Notes: generated from the sequence alone by a model not told the origin. A DNA stretch of 64,000 nt from Nitrospira sp. (GCA_030123605.1 CP126123.1:992001-1056000); one strand, 5' to 3'. Shown: positions 41,301-49,398, counted from the stretch's first letter. Program-made: numbers and translations.

Positions 41301-43031
41301 GAACAACCGAGCCTCACGGACCCAGAGGTCCATGATGCCGTTCTCATTGACCAGATCGTCTTCGATGGATTGGATGAAGCAGTTGTGGACTACCGCGTTG
41401 TTGGACAAATACCGGCCACTGGATGTTTGAATGTCGTATACGGGCTGCACACCCAGCGCTTCGATCCGAAGGATGGTCTCTTCTCTCAATCCTGGGAGGC
41501 GTTTGCCGGGAAAGTGGCTGGAGCATGCCCGATCAAGCTTGCTCCGCTTTTCCTCGGACACAAAACCGATCAGCTCACGGAAGCGGTCCCGTGCATCGGC
41601 GTAACCGATGGAGACGAAATATGGAATGCGCCGGTTGTTCCGATTTTCCGTTCCACGTTGCACCCGGGCATAGATCCCCAAGTTGAGCAACAGGGCTTGG
41701 ACGTCACGCGCCAACTGCGGGGATACCGTCGTCAACACCACATCGGAGGTGCGGAAACGGCGCGATCTCAGACGAACGGTCCCATCCGCCTGGAACAGCG
41801 CCCGCAAATAGGCGGTCTGCGCTTCGCGGCCAGCCCGTCTCAACCCTGCTGCGATGGTCACATCCTCTTTTGGCCCGCGCAGGAGATTGTACTTCTCTAC
41901 GAAGGGACGGAGCACCTCACCGTACAATCTGATACGACGCACCTCCAAACCCGGCGCTTGGGTCTCGACGGACCGGACGTGATAATGCACGTCGGGAAAC
42001 ACCCGCTGGATGCGCTCCTGAACAAAGTGGAATTCGTCCTTGTCGATCGTTATGAACTCGAGCGTGAGGCTCCGATTGGTGCCCTGGTCGTACTGCCCGA
42101 CAAACCCGTCCCCGTGCAACCATCCGACAAGGGTCGCCTCATCCTCAGCCGTCGCATCCGGACGACTGTCGATCGACGTCACAGTGGCCAACTCCAATCG
42201 CATGCCCGGAACGAGCGCATCCACCCGGCACCATTCGCCTCGGGTCCGCCGAGCCGACTTGGCCCATACGAGGTGATCCGCCGTGGCATCGACGCAGACT
42301 CCGTTCTTCAGAGCGATCCTGAACACAGGCTTGCAACCATTGTCCTTGACCGCGGTTACCTGCGCGGTTCCTTTGCCGTCCAGGCGACCATCGAATACGG
42401 TCAGTCCGACGAGTCTGTGGTGCACGATGTCCCCGATGGGAATCGGCCCTTCCGGAGTGGAGATCAGCGCATCGTAGGGTTGGCAGGCATGGGGCTGCGG
42501 GTGCTCGAAAGCGTTCGTCGCCTTGACGACCTCACCCAGCTTGGGATCGACGTAAAAGTGACCCTGCGCCGGCCCCGACAGCCCGTACGCGTAGTGCAAC
42601 CCCGTGTTGAACCACTGGGGACTGTTGGGGGCGGCCATTTGACTGGCCAGCATGTAACACATTTCATCATGGAAGGCAGTCGCATCTTCCGGTGTCTTGA
42701 AATAGCCGTGGTCCTTGCCCCAGAACGTCCAACAACCGGCCAGCCGCTCGAACACCTGCCGAGCATCACGCTCGCCGCCCAAGACGGGTTTGCCTGCGGC
42801 ATCCACCACCGGCGTGCCGTCCTCGTGTACTTGCGGGACTCCTGCCTTCCGGAAGTACTTTTGGGCGAGGATATCGATCGCCAGTTGCGTCCAATGCTCC
42901 GGCACCGCGATATGGTCCAACTTGAAGACGGTCGATCCGTCGGGATTCCGGATCTCCGAGGAACGTTGTACGAACGCAAGACCCTCATAGGGGCTCTGCC
43001 CACGCTTGGTGAATCTTCGTTCAATCCTCAC
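38400..43031 (-). CDS. nrdJ: Adenosylcobalamin-dependent ribonucleotide reductase NrdJ with intein
   Basis: 1543-residue precursor: class II ribonucleotide reductase making deoxynucleotides with vitamin B12 instead of oxygen or iron. GTG start 43031 with AGGAGG 5-6 nt before. Extein 1-182 ends QPHA, the intein is 183-550, and extein resumes [15 protein letters not shown]. Further on are the [11 protein letters not shown] and NPCSEYMF motifs, a barrel with [13 protein letters not shown], a TSCPD-type domain ([20 protein letters not shown]) and a Cys-rich tail (CQNC ... [14 protein letters not shown]) that probably shuttles electrons. The mature enzyme would be 1175 residues. Promoter and likely NrdR/DnaA sites lie upstream. 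Confidence 0.97.
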   Translation of the reverse strand: MRIERRFTKRGQSPYEGLAFVQRSSEIRNPDGSTVFKLDHIAVPEHWTQLAIDILAQKYFRKAGVPQVHEDGTPVVDAAGKPVLGGERDARQVFERLAGCWTFWGKDHGYFKTPEDATAFHDEMCYMLASQMAAPNSPQWFNTGLHYAYGLSGPAQGHFYVDPKLGEVVKATNAFEHPQPHACQPYDALISTPEGPIPIGDIVHHRLVGLTVFDGRLDGKGTAQVTAVKDNGCKPVFRIALKNGVCVDATADHLVWAKSARRTRGEWCRVDALVPGMRLELATVTSIDSRPDATAEDEATLVGWLHGDGFVGQYDQGTNRSLTLEFITIDKDEFHFVQERIQRVFPDVHYHVRSVETQAPGLEVRRIRLYGEVLRPFVEKYNLLRGPKEDVTIAAGLRRAGREAQTAYLRALFQADGTVRLRSRRFRTSDVVLTTVSPQLARDVQALLLNLGIYARVQRGTENRNNRRIPYFVSIGYADARDRFRELIGFVSEEKRSKLDRACSSHFPGKRLPGLREETILRIEALGVQPVYDIQTSSGRYLSNNAVVHNCFIQSIEDDLVNENGIMDLWVREARLFKYGSGTGTNFSRLRGDGESLSGGGRSSGLMSFLRIGDRAAGAIKSGGTTRRAAKMVCLDLDHPDIEEFIDWKVVEEQKVAAMVTGSKVCAQRLNAVLKACVTAEGSVELDMKKNQPLRDAVVTARRDMVPEAYIHRMFDYAKQGYTHFVFHEYDTNWDGKAYQTVSGQNSNNSVRIPNGFFDALERDGDWELRRRIDGKVSKRVKARDLWDKIAWAAWICADPGTQYDTTINEWHTCPEDGRINASNPCSEYMFLDDTACNLASLNLAKFFNAEGEFDLESFRHAVRLWTIVLEISVLMASFPSRAIAQKSYEFRTLGLGYANLGTILMKQSVPYDSPKATAICGAITAIMTGESYATSAEMAAEIGPFPGYGKNREAMLRVIRNHRRAAYSAAHDEYEGLAIRPTPIQPEHCPPAMLLAARRAWDRALELGTAYGFRNAQVTVIAPTGTIGLVMDCDTTGIEPDFALVKFKKLAGGGYFKIINQSLPTALAALGYSVAQIQDIVAYCVGHQTLKEAPFINHEVLRQRGFDEAALERLEGSLAQAFEIQFAFNKFTLGEDFCREKLGISEAQLADPTFNMLKSLGFTQEEVVAANDYCCGTMTVEGAPHLKAEHLPIFDCANRCGRLGQRYIAVDAHIRMMAAAQPFISGAISKTINMPADATLEDVKAAYLFAWKSMVKAVALYRDGSKLSQPLNASSDSGKGEAAAPSVLSVAEKVAERVLVRYLAKRRPLPARRSGYTQKAIIGGHKLYLRTGEYEDGTLGEIFLDMHKEGAAFRSLMNNFAIAISLGLQHGVPLEEFVEAFVFTRFEPNGPVKLNDRIKMATSIIDYIFRELAITYLERKDLSQVQEDDLRMDSMKKDEQDPECVAEEADMTALAKSSIMTEHLPRRNGVSGGNGHSRRQGNGNVAHKVELKRETLTVTSVRQEAKEKGYEGDPCQNCKQFTLVRNGTCLKCMSCGETSGCS
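41382..42485 (-). other. Intein with LAGLIDADG homing endonuclease in NrdJ
   Basis: 368 residues (precursor 183-550). Splice signs: Cys1 ([10 protein letters not shown]), block B TADH with the His at precursor residue 253, and the C-terminal VVHN followed by Cys+1. Two LAGLIDADG-type motifs are kept with their acidic residues: [10 protein letters not shown] (Asp308) and [10 protein letters not shown] (Asp416), so the endonuclease may be active. It interrupts the reductase at the strongly conserved QPHA-CF site, close to the active site, so splicing is essential for enzyme function. Self-splicing and homing are family knowledge; activity is inference. Confidence 0.93.
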
Positions 43032-43193
43032 TGGTTCCTCCTTCAGCAGATGCCTGACAAATGGCGCGAGTGGCGGCCGATCGCGATACGCTGTGATCTG
43101 ACCGGAAAAGAAGGCCTCCGTTGCGAGCCGCGATCCGGATCAGTTTCTACCTGATCAATTCCTGACTAATCTCCTCGCTCGACCCCACATGTC

Positions 43194-43225
43194 TACTAGA
43201 TATAGTGATCGATTTTTTTTGTCAA
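43194..43225 (-). promoter_or_regulatory. nrdJ promoter overlapped by an NrdR-like box
   Basis: On the minus strand TTGACA (43225-43220) and TATCTA (43202-43197) have a 17-bp spacer. CACTATATCTAGTAG (43208-43194) covers the -10 and matches the NrdR box pattern (ACACTATATATAGTGT-like). NrdR represses reductase genes when dATP is high. A weaker second box-like element lies near the -35. Transcription should start near 43190. Confidence 0.6.
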
Positions 43226-43234
43226 ACAAAATGT

Positions 43235-43329
43235 TGTGGATCGCCTGTGATTAGTGGGGATAAGCTGGTGATAGCCCAGCCCTCAGATTCCAAGCAGGTT
43301 TCAGCTCGGTTTTTACCCACTTATCCACA
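43235..43329. promoter_or_regulatory. DnaA-box-like cluster upstream of nrdJ
   Basis: TTATCCACA at 43321-43329 is a perfect consensus box; TGGGGATAA at 43255-43263 (TTATCCCCA on the other strand) has one mismatch; TGTGGATCG at 43235-43243 has two. DnaA is known to control nrd genes in E. coli, so this could tie nucleotide supply to replication. An origin is less likely as there is no dnaA gene or AT-rich unwinding region beside it. Confidence 0.45.
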
Positions 43330-43389
43330 GTCGAACAGGTCTGGAGAAGCATCTTTTTTATCGAGCGGTAAGAAAAGTCAGCCCCTGAA

Positions 43390-43830
43390 TCAAAAAGCGA
43401 GCCGACCGACCTTGACCGTCGCCTCCTCGACCCCGCGCAAGGGAATGAATTGACCTGCCATGCCGAGCACCAGGACCGGTTGATCCAACACGTTCGTTTC
43501 AAACAGGCTGAGCAGACCCCAGTTGTTCCTTGTCGTATTCGGCCGGACGACCCCCTCGACGAGTTTGCTGCCCTGAGATCGAAAGATCCCTTTGATCAGA
43601 TCCCGCTCTTGACGCGGAGCGGACTGGTCCATCTTGTCGATCTCCGCCGCCAGCCGGGCTTCGACAAAGCGGAGATAGGAATCCATCGTCGGATTGGTCG
43701 CCGCCAATCCGACCGCAATCGCCAAACCTATCACCACACTAACCAGCTTCAGGGTGCTGATGCTCAACCTCTCTCGCGGATGACTCCATCCATATGCGAT
43801 AACGGCCACCGCAGCCCGTCGGTTTGACAA
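43390..43830 (-). CDS. DUF4359-type small membrane or secreted protein
   Basis: About 146 residues from a TTG at 43830. One hydrophobic segment (LVSVVIGLAIAVGLAATNPT) near residues 29-48 looks like a membrane anchor or signal; the rest is soluble, with RDLIKGIFRSQGSKLVEGVV and NNWGLLSLFETNVLD as conserved-looking pieces. I recall these as DUF4359. The true start is uncertain: an internal TTG at 43767 lies after GAGAGAGG. Divergent from the next gene. Function unknown. Confidence 0.6.
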   Translation of the reverse strand: MSNRRAAVAVIAYGWSHPRERLSISTLKLVSVVIGLAIAVGLAATNPTMDSYLRFVEARLAAEIDKMDQSAPRQERDLIKGIFRSQGSKLVEGVVRPNTTRNNWGLLSLFETNVLDQPVLVLGMAGQFIPLRGVEEATVKVGRLAF

Positions 43831-43926
43831 ATGATTCCGGTCTGTTTAGCTTACGCCCGATTTCTGAAGAATGAAACCCTGACCAGCCCGATCGGAATGG
43901 TCCTACGGTTACCGGAGGGAGACCCC

Positions 43927-44220
43927 ATGTTCGTATGGAGTAAACGCCTCGTGGCAGGACTCCTGGGAGCCTTCGTGCTCCTCATCGGAATCTTTCTTGT
44001 CCAAGGTGAGTCGGAAACGACCAGTGGGTTGAAGATCCATACCACCCGCTGGATGGCCGTCAACTACATCGGCCTGCTGGTGTGGATCTTCATATGGATG
44101 TTCGATCAGGCCCGCGTGCGGGGGAAAAACGTCCTGCTCTGGCTGGTACCCTTCGCACTGGCGCCGCTGCCGACCCTCATGCTGTTTATTTTGTTTCTAC
44201 AGAGGAAGATGAAGTCGTGA
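43927..44220 (+). CDS. Small membrane protein, source of a duplicated fragment
   Basis: 97 residues from ATG 43927 (GGAGGGAG upstream). Two or three hydrophobic helices (LVAGLLGAFVLLIGIFLV, WMAVNYIGLLVWIFIWMF, LLWLVPFALAPLPTLMLFIL) and a basic tail KMKS. No recognised family. The last ~100 bp recurs as a decayed copy at about 45030-45142 on the other side of the brnTA module. Confidence 0.65.
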   Translation: MFVWSKRLVAGLLGAFVLLIGIFLVQGESETTSGLKIHTTRWMAVNYIGLLVWIFIWMFDQARVRGKNVLLWLVPFALAPLPTLMLFILFLQRKMKS

Positions 44221-44327
44221 CAGGCCGCTGCACCAGCCTGCCGGAGCACGGAGGGGATGGCGACACAGCCGCTGATGGACGGCTGCCTCCCCGTTAGTGA
44301 GCTCAGCTGGCTCACTAACGTTCTGCG

Positions 44328-44546
44328 TTACGAGGCCCACCTTAAATCAAGCTTCTTCTGATTCAACGCGCAATCTCGCAAATACAAATTGATGAGATTC
44401 TGGTACGGCATGCCGATTTCGCCGGCTAACCCCTTGAAATAGGCCACGGTCGCTTTATCCAATCGAATCGTAATGGGTTGCTTCAGCCGCCCGCGGTACG
44501 GATTGCGCTGCCCCTTCATCGCAGAGAAATCATACTGTGCTCTCAT
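44328..44546 (-). CDS. brnA: BrnA-family antitoxin
   Basis: 72 residues: RLKQPITIRLDKATVAYFKGL and GMPYQNLINLYLRDCA are the BrnA/CopG-type core with a ribbon-helix-helix fold. It follows brnT on the same strand by 3 bp. It may survive because the antitoxin is harmless, although its toxin gene is broken. Normally the BrnTA complex represses its own promoter. Confidence 0.8.
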   Translation of the reverse strand: MRAQYDFSAMKGQRNPYRGRLKQPITIRLDKATVAYFKGLAGEIGMPYQNLINLYLRDCALNQKKLDLRWAS

Positions 44547-44549
44547 CGG

Positions 44550-44833
44550 TCACCTCCCATAGTGCACGCGCTCCTGTCGAGTCGCTTTTCTGGCTGAAAT
44601 GATGCGGATGACGGTATCTCGCTCTCGATAGCAGTGGCACACAATCAGAATACGTAGCGTGAAACTCAGGCCCAGCATGAGAAAACGATCCTCATCTTCC
44701 GAGTGATCCGGGTCGTAGAATCGCATCGCATGGTCGTCGAGGAACACCGACTGCGCCTCCTCGAACGAGACACCGTGCTTTCGAATATTCTGTCGATTTT
44801 CTTTTCATCCCACTCAAACCGAATATCACCCAT
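44550..44833 (-). pseudogene. brnT: BrnT toxin gene broken by a one-base deletion
   Basis: BrnT is a RelE-like ribonuclease toxin. ATG 44833 opens with MGDIRFEWDEKK, but the frame then reads a non-family tail; shifting by one base at the A run (44797-44800) restores KNRQNIRKHGVSFEEAQSVF and then the family end VIRIISARKATRQERVHYG to 44550. The most economical explanation is loss of one A from a five-A run. It could also be a sequencing error, or slippage during expression could rescue it. Promoter described separately. Confidence 0.82.
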
Positions 44834-44868
44834 GCAGACAATGTACATATGTTTCGGGCATGGTTCAA
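44834..44868 (-). promoter_or_regulatory. brnTA promoter, predicted leaderless
   Basis: On the minus strand TTGAAC (44868-44863) and TACATT (44845-44840), spacer 17 bp; only 6 nt separate the -10 from the brnT ATG. Palindromes ACATATGT (44845-44852) and ATGTACAT (44841-44848) overlap the -10 and are likely BrnA or BrnTA sites. Same design as vapBC and higBA. Confidence 0.65.
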
Positions 44869-45029
44869 TCGGCGCCCCGTCTGTCAGCAAGCAGCCAGCA
44901 GAGCCACAAGGAGTACGGGCAGGAGTTACAACCCGTGAGCCGTCAGAATGGAACGCGCAGGAGTCGTCGGTGAGATAAGCGCTGATGAGAGAGCGGTACC
45001 AATCGCACGTCTTGTGATCCGGCCAGGTT

Positions 45030-45142
45030 GCGGCGACAACGTGCCGGGTAAAGACATGCTGCTCTGACTGGTGCCGTTTGCGCCAGTTCCGCTGCCACCC
45101 TCATACTGTGTATTCTCTTCCTACAGCGGAAGTGAAGCCTTA
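45030..45142 (+). pseudogene. Decayed duplicate of the 3' end of the 43927-44220 gene
   Basis: The stretch with GTGCCGGGTAAAGACATGCT and the end CTACAGCGGAAGTGAAG parallels GTGCGGGGGAAAAACGTCCT and CTACAGAGGAAGATGAAG near 44137-44214. In frame it reads V-P-G-K-D-M-L-L-stop, where the intact gene has W, and a later base loss breaks the frame. Direct repeat of the neighbour gene's end, with brnTA between. Not functional. Confidence 0.75.
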
Positions 45143-45190
45143 GCGGTCCCTCTGCAGGCACGGGTAAGTTAATTCACCTTTCGCAGCCTA

Positions 45191-46358
45191 GTGTAACGTG
45201 TCTTAATTATGGTGACTTATTATCGTCAGTATGGTAGGGAACGACATCAGGAGGGACTCCCGATGCGACGTGCAATCCCCATCACCCTGACCGCTGACGA
45301 ACGGACCACCTTGGAACGTTGGGCCCGGGGACGCCGGACTCCCGCCCGCGTGGTCTTGCGCGCCAAGATTGTGCTGCGGGCGGCGGCTGGTCTCATGAAC
45401 ACGGCCATCGCGGCGGAGGTGCACACCGACCGGGAGTGTGTGGGCCGCTGGCGGACGCGCTTTGCGGCACACCGGCTGGCCGGAATTGAGCGTGATGCGC
45501 CGCGCGCGGGCCGTACGCCCCGGATTCGTCCCGCCACGATCCAGCGCATTGTGACCCTGACGACGACGACCACGCCACCGGCCGCCACTCATTGGACGAC
45601 CCGGACGCTGGCCCCTGTGGTGGGGGTGAGCCCCAAAACCGTCCACCGCGTCTGGCAAGTCCATGGCCTCCAGCCGCATCGGACGCGCACCTTCAAGCTC
45701 AGTCGAGACCCGCAGTTCGTCGAGAAGCTGACGGATGTGGTCGGACTCTATCTCAATCCGCCCGACAAAGCCCTGGTCTTCTGTGCGGACGAGACGAGTC
45801 AGATCCAAGCCCTGGATCGCACCCAGCCCGGGCTGCCCATGAAGAAGGGGCGGTGCGGGACCATGACCCATGACTATAAACGGCACGGCACCACCACGCT
45901 CTTCGCCGCGCTCAATGTCCTCACGGGCGAGGTCATCGGCACCTGTCAGCCCCGGCACCGACATCAGGAATGGCTACGGTTCCTGAAGCAGCTGGATCAG
46001 GAGACTCCGCCGGATCGGCCACTCCATCTCATCGTGGACAACTACGCCACCCATACGCATCCGACGGTTCGACGCTGGCTCAAGCGGCATCCTCGCTTCC
46101 ATATGCACTTCGTTCCCACGAGCAGTTCATGGCTCAATCTCATCGAGCGGTGGTTCCGGGACCTCACCACCCGGCGCCTGCGGCGCGGGGTCTTCCAGCA
46201 GGTGCGGGAGTTGATCACGGCGATCGAGGCGTATATCGCGCACCACAACACTCGCCCCCGCGTGTTCACCTGGGTCGCCACAGTCGAGGACATCCTGGCC
46301 AAAGTCGGTCGCGCCCGAACAGCCCTACATAAGACGGCATCTGTATGACACAGTGCAC
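45191..46358 (+). mobile_element. IS630-family insertion sequence, complete
   Basis: Left end GTGTAACGTGTC and right end (reversed) GTGCACTGTGTC form imperfect terminal inverted repeats (14 of 22 positions equal); TA dinucleotides flank at 45189-45190 and 46359-46360, as expected of IS630/Tc1-mariner target duplication. The single transposase gene is intact, so the element may be mobile. It sits just beyond the decayed gene fragment. Confidence 0.85.
45263..46348 (+). CDS. IS630-family transposase
   Basis: 361 residues from ATG 45263 (AGGAGG upstream; the longer frame to 45209 reaches into the end repeat). N-terminal helix-turn-helix pair (TPARVVLRAKIVLRAAAG, NTAIAAEVHTDRECVGRW) and a DDE core with Asp in FCADETSQIQ, Asp in IVDNYATHTHP and Glu in LNLIERWF. 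Cut-and-paste transposition into TA sites. Frame intact, so likely active. Confidence 0.95.
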   Translation: MRRAIPITLTADERTTLERWARGRRTPARVVLRAKIVLRAAAGLMNTAIAAEVHTDRECVGRWRTRFAAHRLAGIERDAPRAGRTPRIRPATIQRIVTLTTTTTPPAATHWTTRTLAPVVGVSPKTVHRVWQVHGLQPHRTRTFKLSRDPQFVEKLTDVVGLYLNPPDKALVFCADETSQIQALDRTQPGLPMKKGRCGTMTHDYKRHGTTTLFAALNVLTGEVIGTCQPRHRHQEWLRFLKQLDQETPPDRPLHLIVDNYATHTHPTVRRWLKRHPRFHMHFVPTSSSWLNLIERWFRDLTTRRLRRGVFQQVRELITAIEAYIAHHNTRPRVFTWVATVEDILAKVGRARTALHKTASV

Positions 46359-46373
46359 TAGCACTGCCATTTA

Positions 46374-46478
46374 ACGCCTCCGTTCTCCGATAGCTGCTAC
46401 ACAATCCAGACGATCATTGCCTCGGCTGCTCACATGAGAAACCGCACCGGAGAATGCCACGCGAATGGGCCGGGCCAT
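46374..46478 (-). pseudogene. Remnant of a REP-associated Y1 transposase
   Basis: From ATG 46478 on the minus strand the frame reads MARPIRVAFSGAVSHVSSRG, the start of RayT/TnpA-REP tyrosine transposases, then ends after about 35 codons. All the rest, including the catalytic HuH and Tyr, is missing. The right IS630 end lies 16 bp away, but the other IS flank does not carry the missing part, so the IS alone did not cause the truncation. Confidence 0.65.
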
Positions 46479-46621
46479 GGTAGGAGACGCTATTACCCAC
46501 AGTTGTGTGATTGTAAGACTACCCTCGTCCCCTCCAAGCTCAGCGACCCGGCCCACGAGAGGCCACACGTACAACCTCTGCACGATGGCCGGGATCGCTG
46601 CAGGTCAACTTGGACTGCAAA

Positions 46622-46993
46622 TCATGGCGCCAAGTTAATGATGCTCGTAAACTTATGTAGGGGGACTCCACCAGTCGTAAAGTTGCGAAGACGCACTTTC
46701 GCTCTGATTTCCTCTCCACCCAGCTCCGTGTCCAAGTCATCGCCATTAACATCGACGACCTTGGTTCGTGAAACCGAAGTTGCCCCAGGATTGAAATTGG
46801 TGGCGTTAGCCCATCCTGTCACTAGGTCATGGTCAACGTCATCCCACTCCCAAATCTGTATTGCATCGCGAAAGGTATAGTTCAGTGGTGGGCTTACTTC
46901 CTGAGGGGTAAAAGTCGCAGTATACTTCACCGTCAATCGCCAAGTGTTCCCCGACAGTTTCTGCGCACTGATTGTTTGGCCTGTGATATTCAT
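46622..46993 (-). CDS. Orphan beta-rich hypothetical protein
   Basis: 123 residues from ATG 46993 with GGAGG 9 nt upstream; longer frames lack a ribosome site. The sequence is strand-rich and acidic (TWRLTVKYTATFTPQEVSPP, IQIWEWDDVDHDLVTGW, VVDVNGDDLDTELGGEEIRA), with no Cys, no signal peptide and no membrane helix. I do not recognise the family. It stands alone beside mobile-element debris and its upstream DNA is AT-rich, suggesting transfer. A hairpin-capable repeat lies in its leader (47028-47059). Confidence 0.6.
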   Translation of the reverse strand: MNITGQTISAQKLSGNTWRLTVKYTATFTPQEVSPPLNYTFRDAIQIWEWDDVDHDLVTGWANATNFNPGATSVSRTKVVDVNGDDLDTELGGEEIRAKVRLRNFTTGGVPLHKFTSIINLAP

Positions 46994-47465
46994 TGCTTTA
47001 CCTCCATTGTTCGATGTTTTTGTTTTCCGTTGGAAGTTTTCAAAGGACTGTTTCCAACGACGCGAATCGACGAAGCAAGAGATGCACCAGAGAATTAGTA
47101 AAAACATGTACGTTGACATTTCAAAGGCTTGCAAAATGAACGTAATTCTCACTGAAAGAAACGCCGGATGACAGGTGTATCCGTATAGAAACGATGGGGG
47201 TATCGGAAGAGATACAACGTAGCGGGCCAGCCCCCACAGGACGCTGGAGTCTTGATGGAAAAGAAACATGGATGTGAGGGTTTGTTTTCTAAGTAGTGGT
47301 CAGCCACACCAGTACGTACCGCAGCCAGCAAGCTTGGAGAATAATCAGGGCATGTCTTATAATCACACATACAACGATTCAGCATGCTTCACTCAACGAC
47401 TTACGGTGGCGTCGTGCCTACGAACTGTCAGTCCGATGGCCTTGTTCGACCGCTCGCCCGAACCT
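46994..47465. other. AT-rich intergenic region upstream of the orphan gene
   Basis: 472 bp with no credible gene. It includes the leader and presumably the promoter of the 46622-46993 gene. CGTTGGAA (47028-47035) and TTCCAACG (47052-47059) form perfect 8-bp arms around 16 bp, 35-66 bp before the ATG: a leader hairpin or an operator. Confidence 0.45.
47028..47059. repeat. Inverted repeat in the orphan-gene leader
   Basis: Perfect 8-bp arms CGTTGGAA / TTCCAACG with a 16-bp loop, 35-66 bp upstream of the ATG at 46993. Could regulate transcription or translation; no further evidence. Confidence 0.5.
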
Positions 47466-48731
47466 TCAGCAAGACAACTCGATCTCGCCCCTGTCCTCAT
47501 TCATCTCCGCATGCTGCGTAACAGGATTCCGTAGAACCCACAATAGACACAGACCCGGCAGCGCGGCGAGGAAGGTCACGAAGAAGAAGGGACCCCACCC
47601 TGCCAGTCCCACCAGTTTCGCGGCGGGCCAGCCGAGAAAGACACGTCCGAGGGCCTCGACGGAAGAGAGCAACGCGAACTGGGTCGCGGTGTAACGATGG
47701 TTGCAGAGGGACATGACCAGCGCCACGAAAGCCGCCGTGCCCATGCCGCCGGTCAGATTTTCGAATCCGACCGCGAAGGCCATGACGGCGTAACTCTTCC
47801 CCACCCAGGCCAGCCACAAGAACGAGAGGTTCGACAGGGCCTGCAGCAGCCCGAACAGCAACAGGGAACGAAAGAGCCCCAGTTGCGGCATCAGGCCGCC
47901 GCCGATGAAGGCGCCCAAGATCGTCGCCCCGATGCCGAACGCCCTGATCACTCCGATATCTTCCGACGAAAATTCCATCCCGCGCAGCAGAAACGACGTC
48001 GTCAGCGCACCGGCGAAGGCATCGCCGAGTTTGTAGAGCACGATCAAGCCCAGCAGGGCTCCCGCCATGGGTCGTGATAAGAATTCCGACAGCGGCCCCC
48101 AGACCGCTTCCTTCATCGACTGTGGTGCGGCTCGCGCCGCCTCCGGCTCAGGAATCATCACGATGGTCGCCACTCCCAGCGCCATCAAGCCTGCCATGCA
48201 GAGATAGGCCCAGGACCAGTCCATTCGAGCCGCCAAGATCAGGGCCAGCGAACCGGAGGTGATCATGGCGATGCGGTAGCCCATCACCCAGGTGGCGGCT
48301 CCCAATCCCCGCTCATCCGGCTTCAGCAAATCGGTCCGATAGGCGTCGAACACGATATCCTGTGAGGCAGAGAGAAAGGCGACGCCCAACGCCAAAGCGG
48401 CAAAGAGCTGCGCACCGCCTGAAGGCCCGATCAACGCCATCGTCGCCAAGGCAAGCGCGAGGCCGCTTTGGGTCACGACCATCCAACCCCGACGATGTCC
48501 CAACCAGGGCGGAACAACACGATCCATGACCGGCGCCCAAAGAAATTTCAACGTGTAGGGAAGGCCGACGTAGGCGAAGAGTCCGATCGTCGTCAGGTCC
48601 AAGCCTGCTTCCGTCAACCAGGCTTGGAGGGTTCCCCCCGTCAACGCCAAGGGCAATCCCGAGGCGAACCCCAAAGGCAGCATGATGCCGAGTCGCGGAG
48701 TCAGGACGGCGCGCAGGGTCGCTCTGTTCAT
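47466..48731 (-). CDS. ampG: AmpG-like MFS muropeptide transporter
   Basis: 421 residues, about 12 membrane helices. Begins GIMLPLGFASGLPLALTGGT, then the LQAWLTEAGLDLTTIGLFAY and LPYTLKFLWAPVMDRVVPPW segments typical of AmpG permeases that import 1,6-anhydro-muropeptides from the periplasm for wall recycling. The TAT-like loop HRRGWMV follows. Proton-linked transport is family knowledge. Monocistronic; divergent from the next gene. Confidence 0.88.
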   Translation of the reverse strand: MNRATLRAVLTPRLGIMLPLGFASGLPLALTGGTLQAWLTEAGLDLTTIGLFAYVGLPYTLKFLWAPVMDRVVPPWLGHRRGWMVVTQSGLALALATMALIGPSGGAQLFAALALGVAFLSASQDIVFDAYRTDLLKPDERGLGAATWVMGYRIAMITSGSLALILAARMDWSWAYLCMAGLMALGVATIVMIPEPEAARAAPQSMKEAVWGPLSEFLSRPMAGALLGLIVLYKLGDAFAGALTTSFLLRGMEFSSEDIGVIRAFGIGATILGAFIGGGLMPQLGLFRSLLLFGLLQALSNLSFLWLAWVGKSYAVMAFAVGFENLTGGMGTAAFVALVMSLCNHRYTATQFALLSSVEALGRVFLGWPAAKLVGLAGWGPFFFVTFLAALPGLCLLWVLRNPVTQHAEMNEDRGEIELSC

Positions 48732-48873
48732 CGGATTGAAAGAGACCGGGGGATCACGAGCAGCAGCATACCACCGCCGCGAGCCACCTGCGCATCAGAA
48801 TCGAGAATTCGTCTGTTCAGGGAGGCTTTTCCATAAACGACCTGGTATAAGAAGGCCAGCCACGAGGAGAGGG

Positions 48874-49278
48874 ATGACCATGACGAACTTAGGCCTGTGG
48901 TGGAATCAGCGTTACGTCGAGGTCGAGCCCACGGAACTGGCGATCGGCGGAGCCTTGGCAATCCTGGTCGGTGCGGCGGTACTGTATGTGATCATCAAGG
49001 TCCTGCGAAGCCGGATCGTCAAACTGATCGGCGCCGGACTGATCGTCGCCACGCTTTCGGCCGTGGGATGGCTGTTCGTCGATCAGCAGGCGCAGGAGGA
49101 GCGCCAGCGGGTGGCGCAAATCTGGAGTCGGACCTTCGACAACAGCGAGATCAAGGATTTCGAATCCTGCGTCGCGAACCGATCCCCCCGAATCGCGGGC
49201 ACCCAATCTCGTGTCGAGTTGGTGACGGAATGCGGCGAAGTGGCCAAGGCGATCAAGCAAGGGCTGGAAGCCCGTTGA
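48874..49278 (+). CDS. Hypothetical membrane protein
   Basis: 134 residues from ATG 48874 (GAGGAGAGGG upstream). Two hydrophobic helices (ELAIGGALAILVGAAVLYVIIKVL and IVKLIGAGLIVATLSAVGWLFV shortened here) followed by a soluble tail with two Cys (DFESCVANRS, LVTECGEV) that might form a disulfide in the periplasm. No family recognised. The longer frame from 48682 is not supported. Confidence 0.65.
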   Translation: MTMTNLGLWWNQRYVEVEPTELAIGGALAILVGAAVLYVIIKVLRSRIVKLIGAGLIVATLSAVGWLFVDQQAQEERQRVAQIWSRTFDNSEIKDFESCVANRSPRIAGTQSRVELVTECGEVAKAIKQGLEAR

Positions 49279-49398
49279 GCAGCCGGACAGACCGAAGGAT
49301 CGTACATCCGGCCTCGTCCCCGCTGCGGGATCATCATGCCAAGAGGATCTGTCCTGAGGTACGGAAACCGGCGGCAGCGTTCCGTCAGGGCTCTGTCG

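Larger units (their letters stand above)
43032..43389. other. nrdJ upstream region
   Basis: 358 bp without a gene. The minus-strand leader of nrdJ (about 160 nt) occupies 43032-43190, followed by the promoter (43194-43225) and a cluster of DnaA-box-like sequences to 43329. No cobalamin riboswitch pattern is convincing: GCCACTC near 43066 resembles part of a B12 box but the rest is not found. Confidence 0.55.

Noticed and set aside
38481..43154. Two very long plus-strand open frames (639 and 594 residues) over nrdJ
   Set aside because: They are mirror frames of the GC-rich nrdJ coding strand; the nrdJ protein is unmistakable on the minus strand.
43032..43190. Cobalamin riboswitch in the nrdJ leader
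   Set aside because: Only a partial B12-box-like GCCACTC and a CGCAAC piece are present; the remaining conserved elements are missing.
43235..43329. Chromosome origin of replication
   Set aside because: DnaA-like boxes are present, but no dnaA or dnaN gene, and no AT-rich unwinding region lies nearby.
45203..45964. Long minus-strand open frame (253 residues) over the transposase
   Set aside because: It is antisense to the intact IS630 transposase and has no family pattern or ribosome site.
46371..46583. Full-length frame as a gene
   Set aside because: Only the part from 46478 matches a transposase start; upstream codons have no support and the product is truncated.
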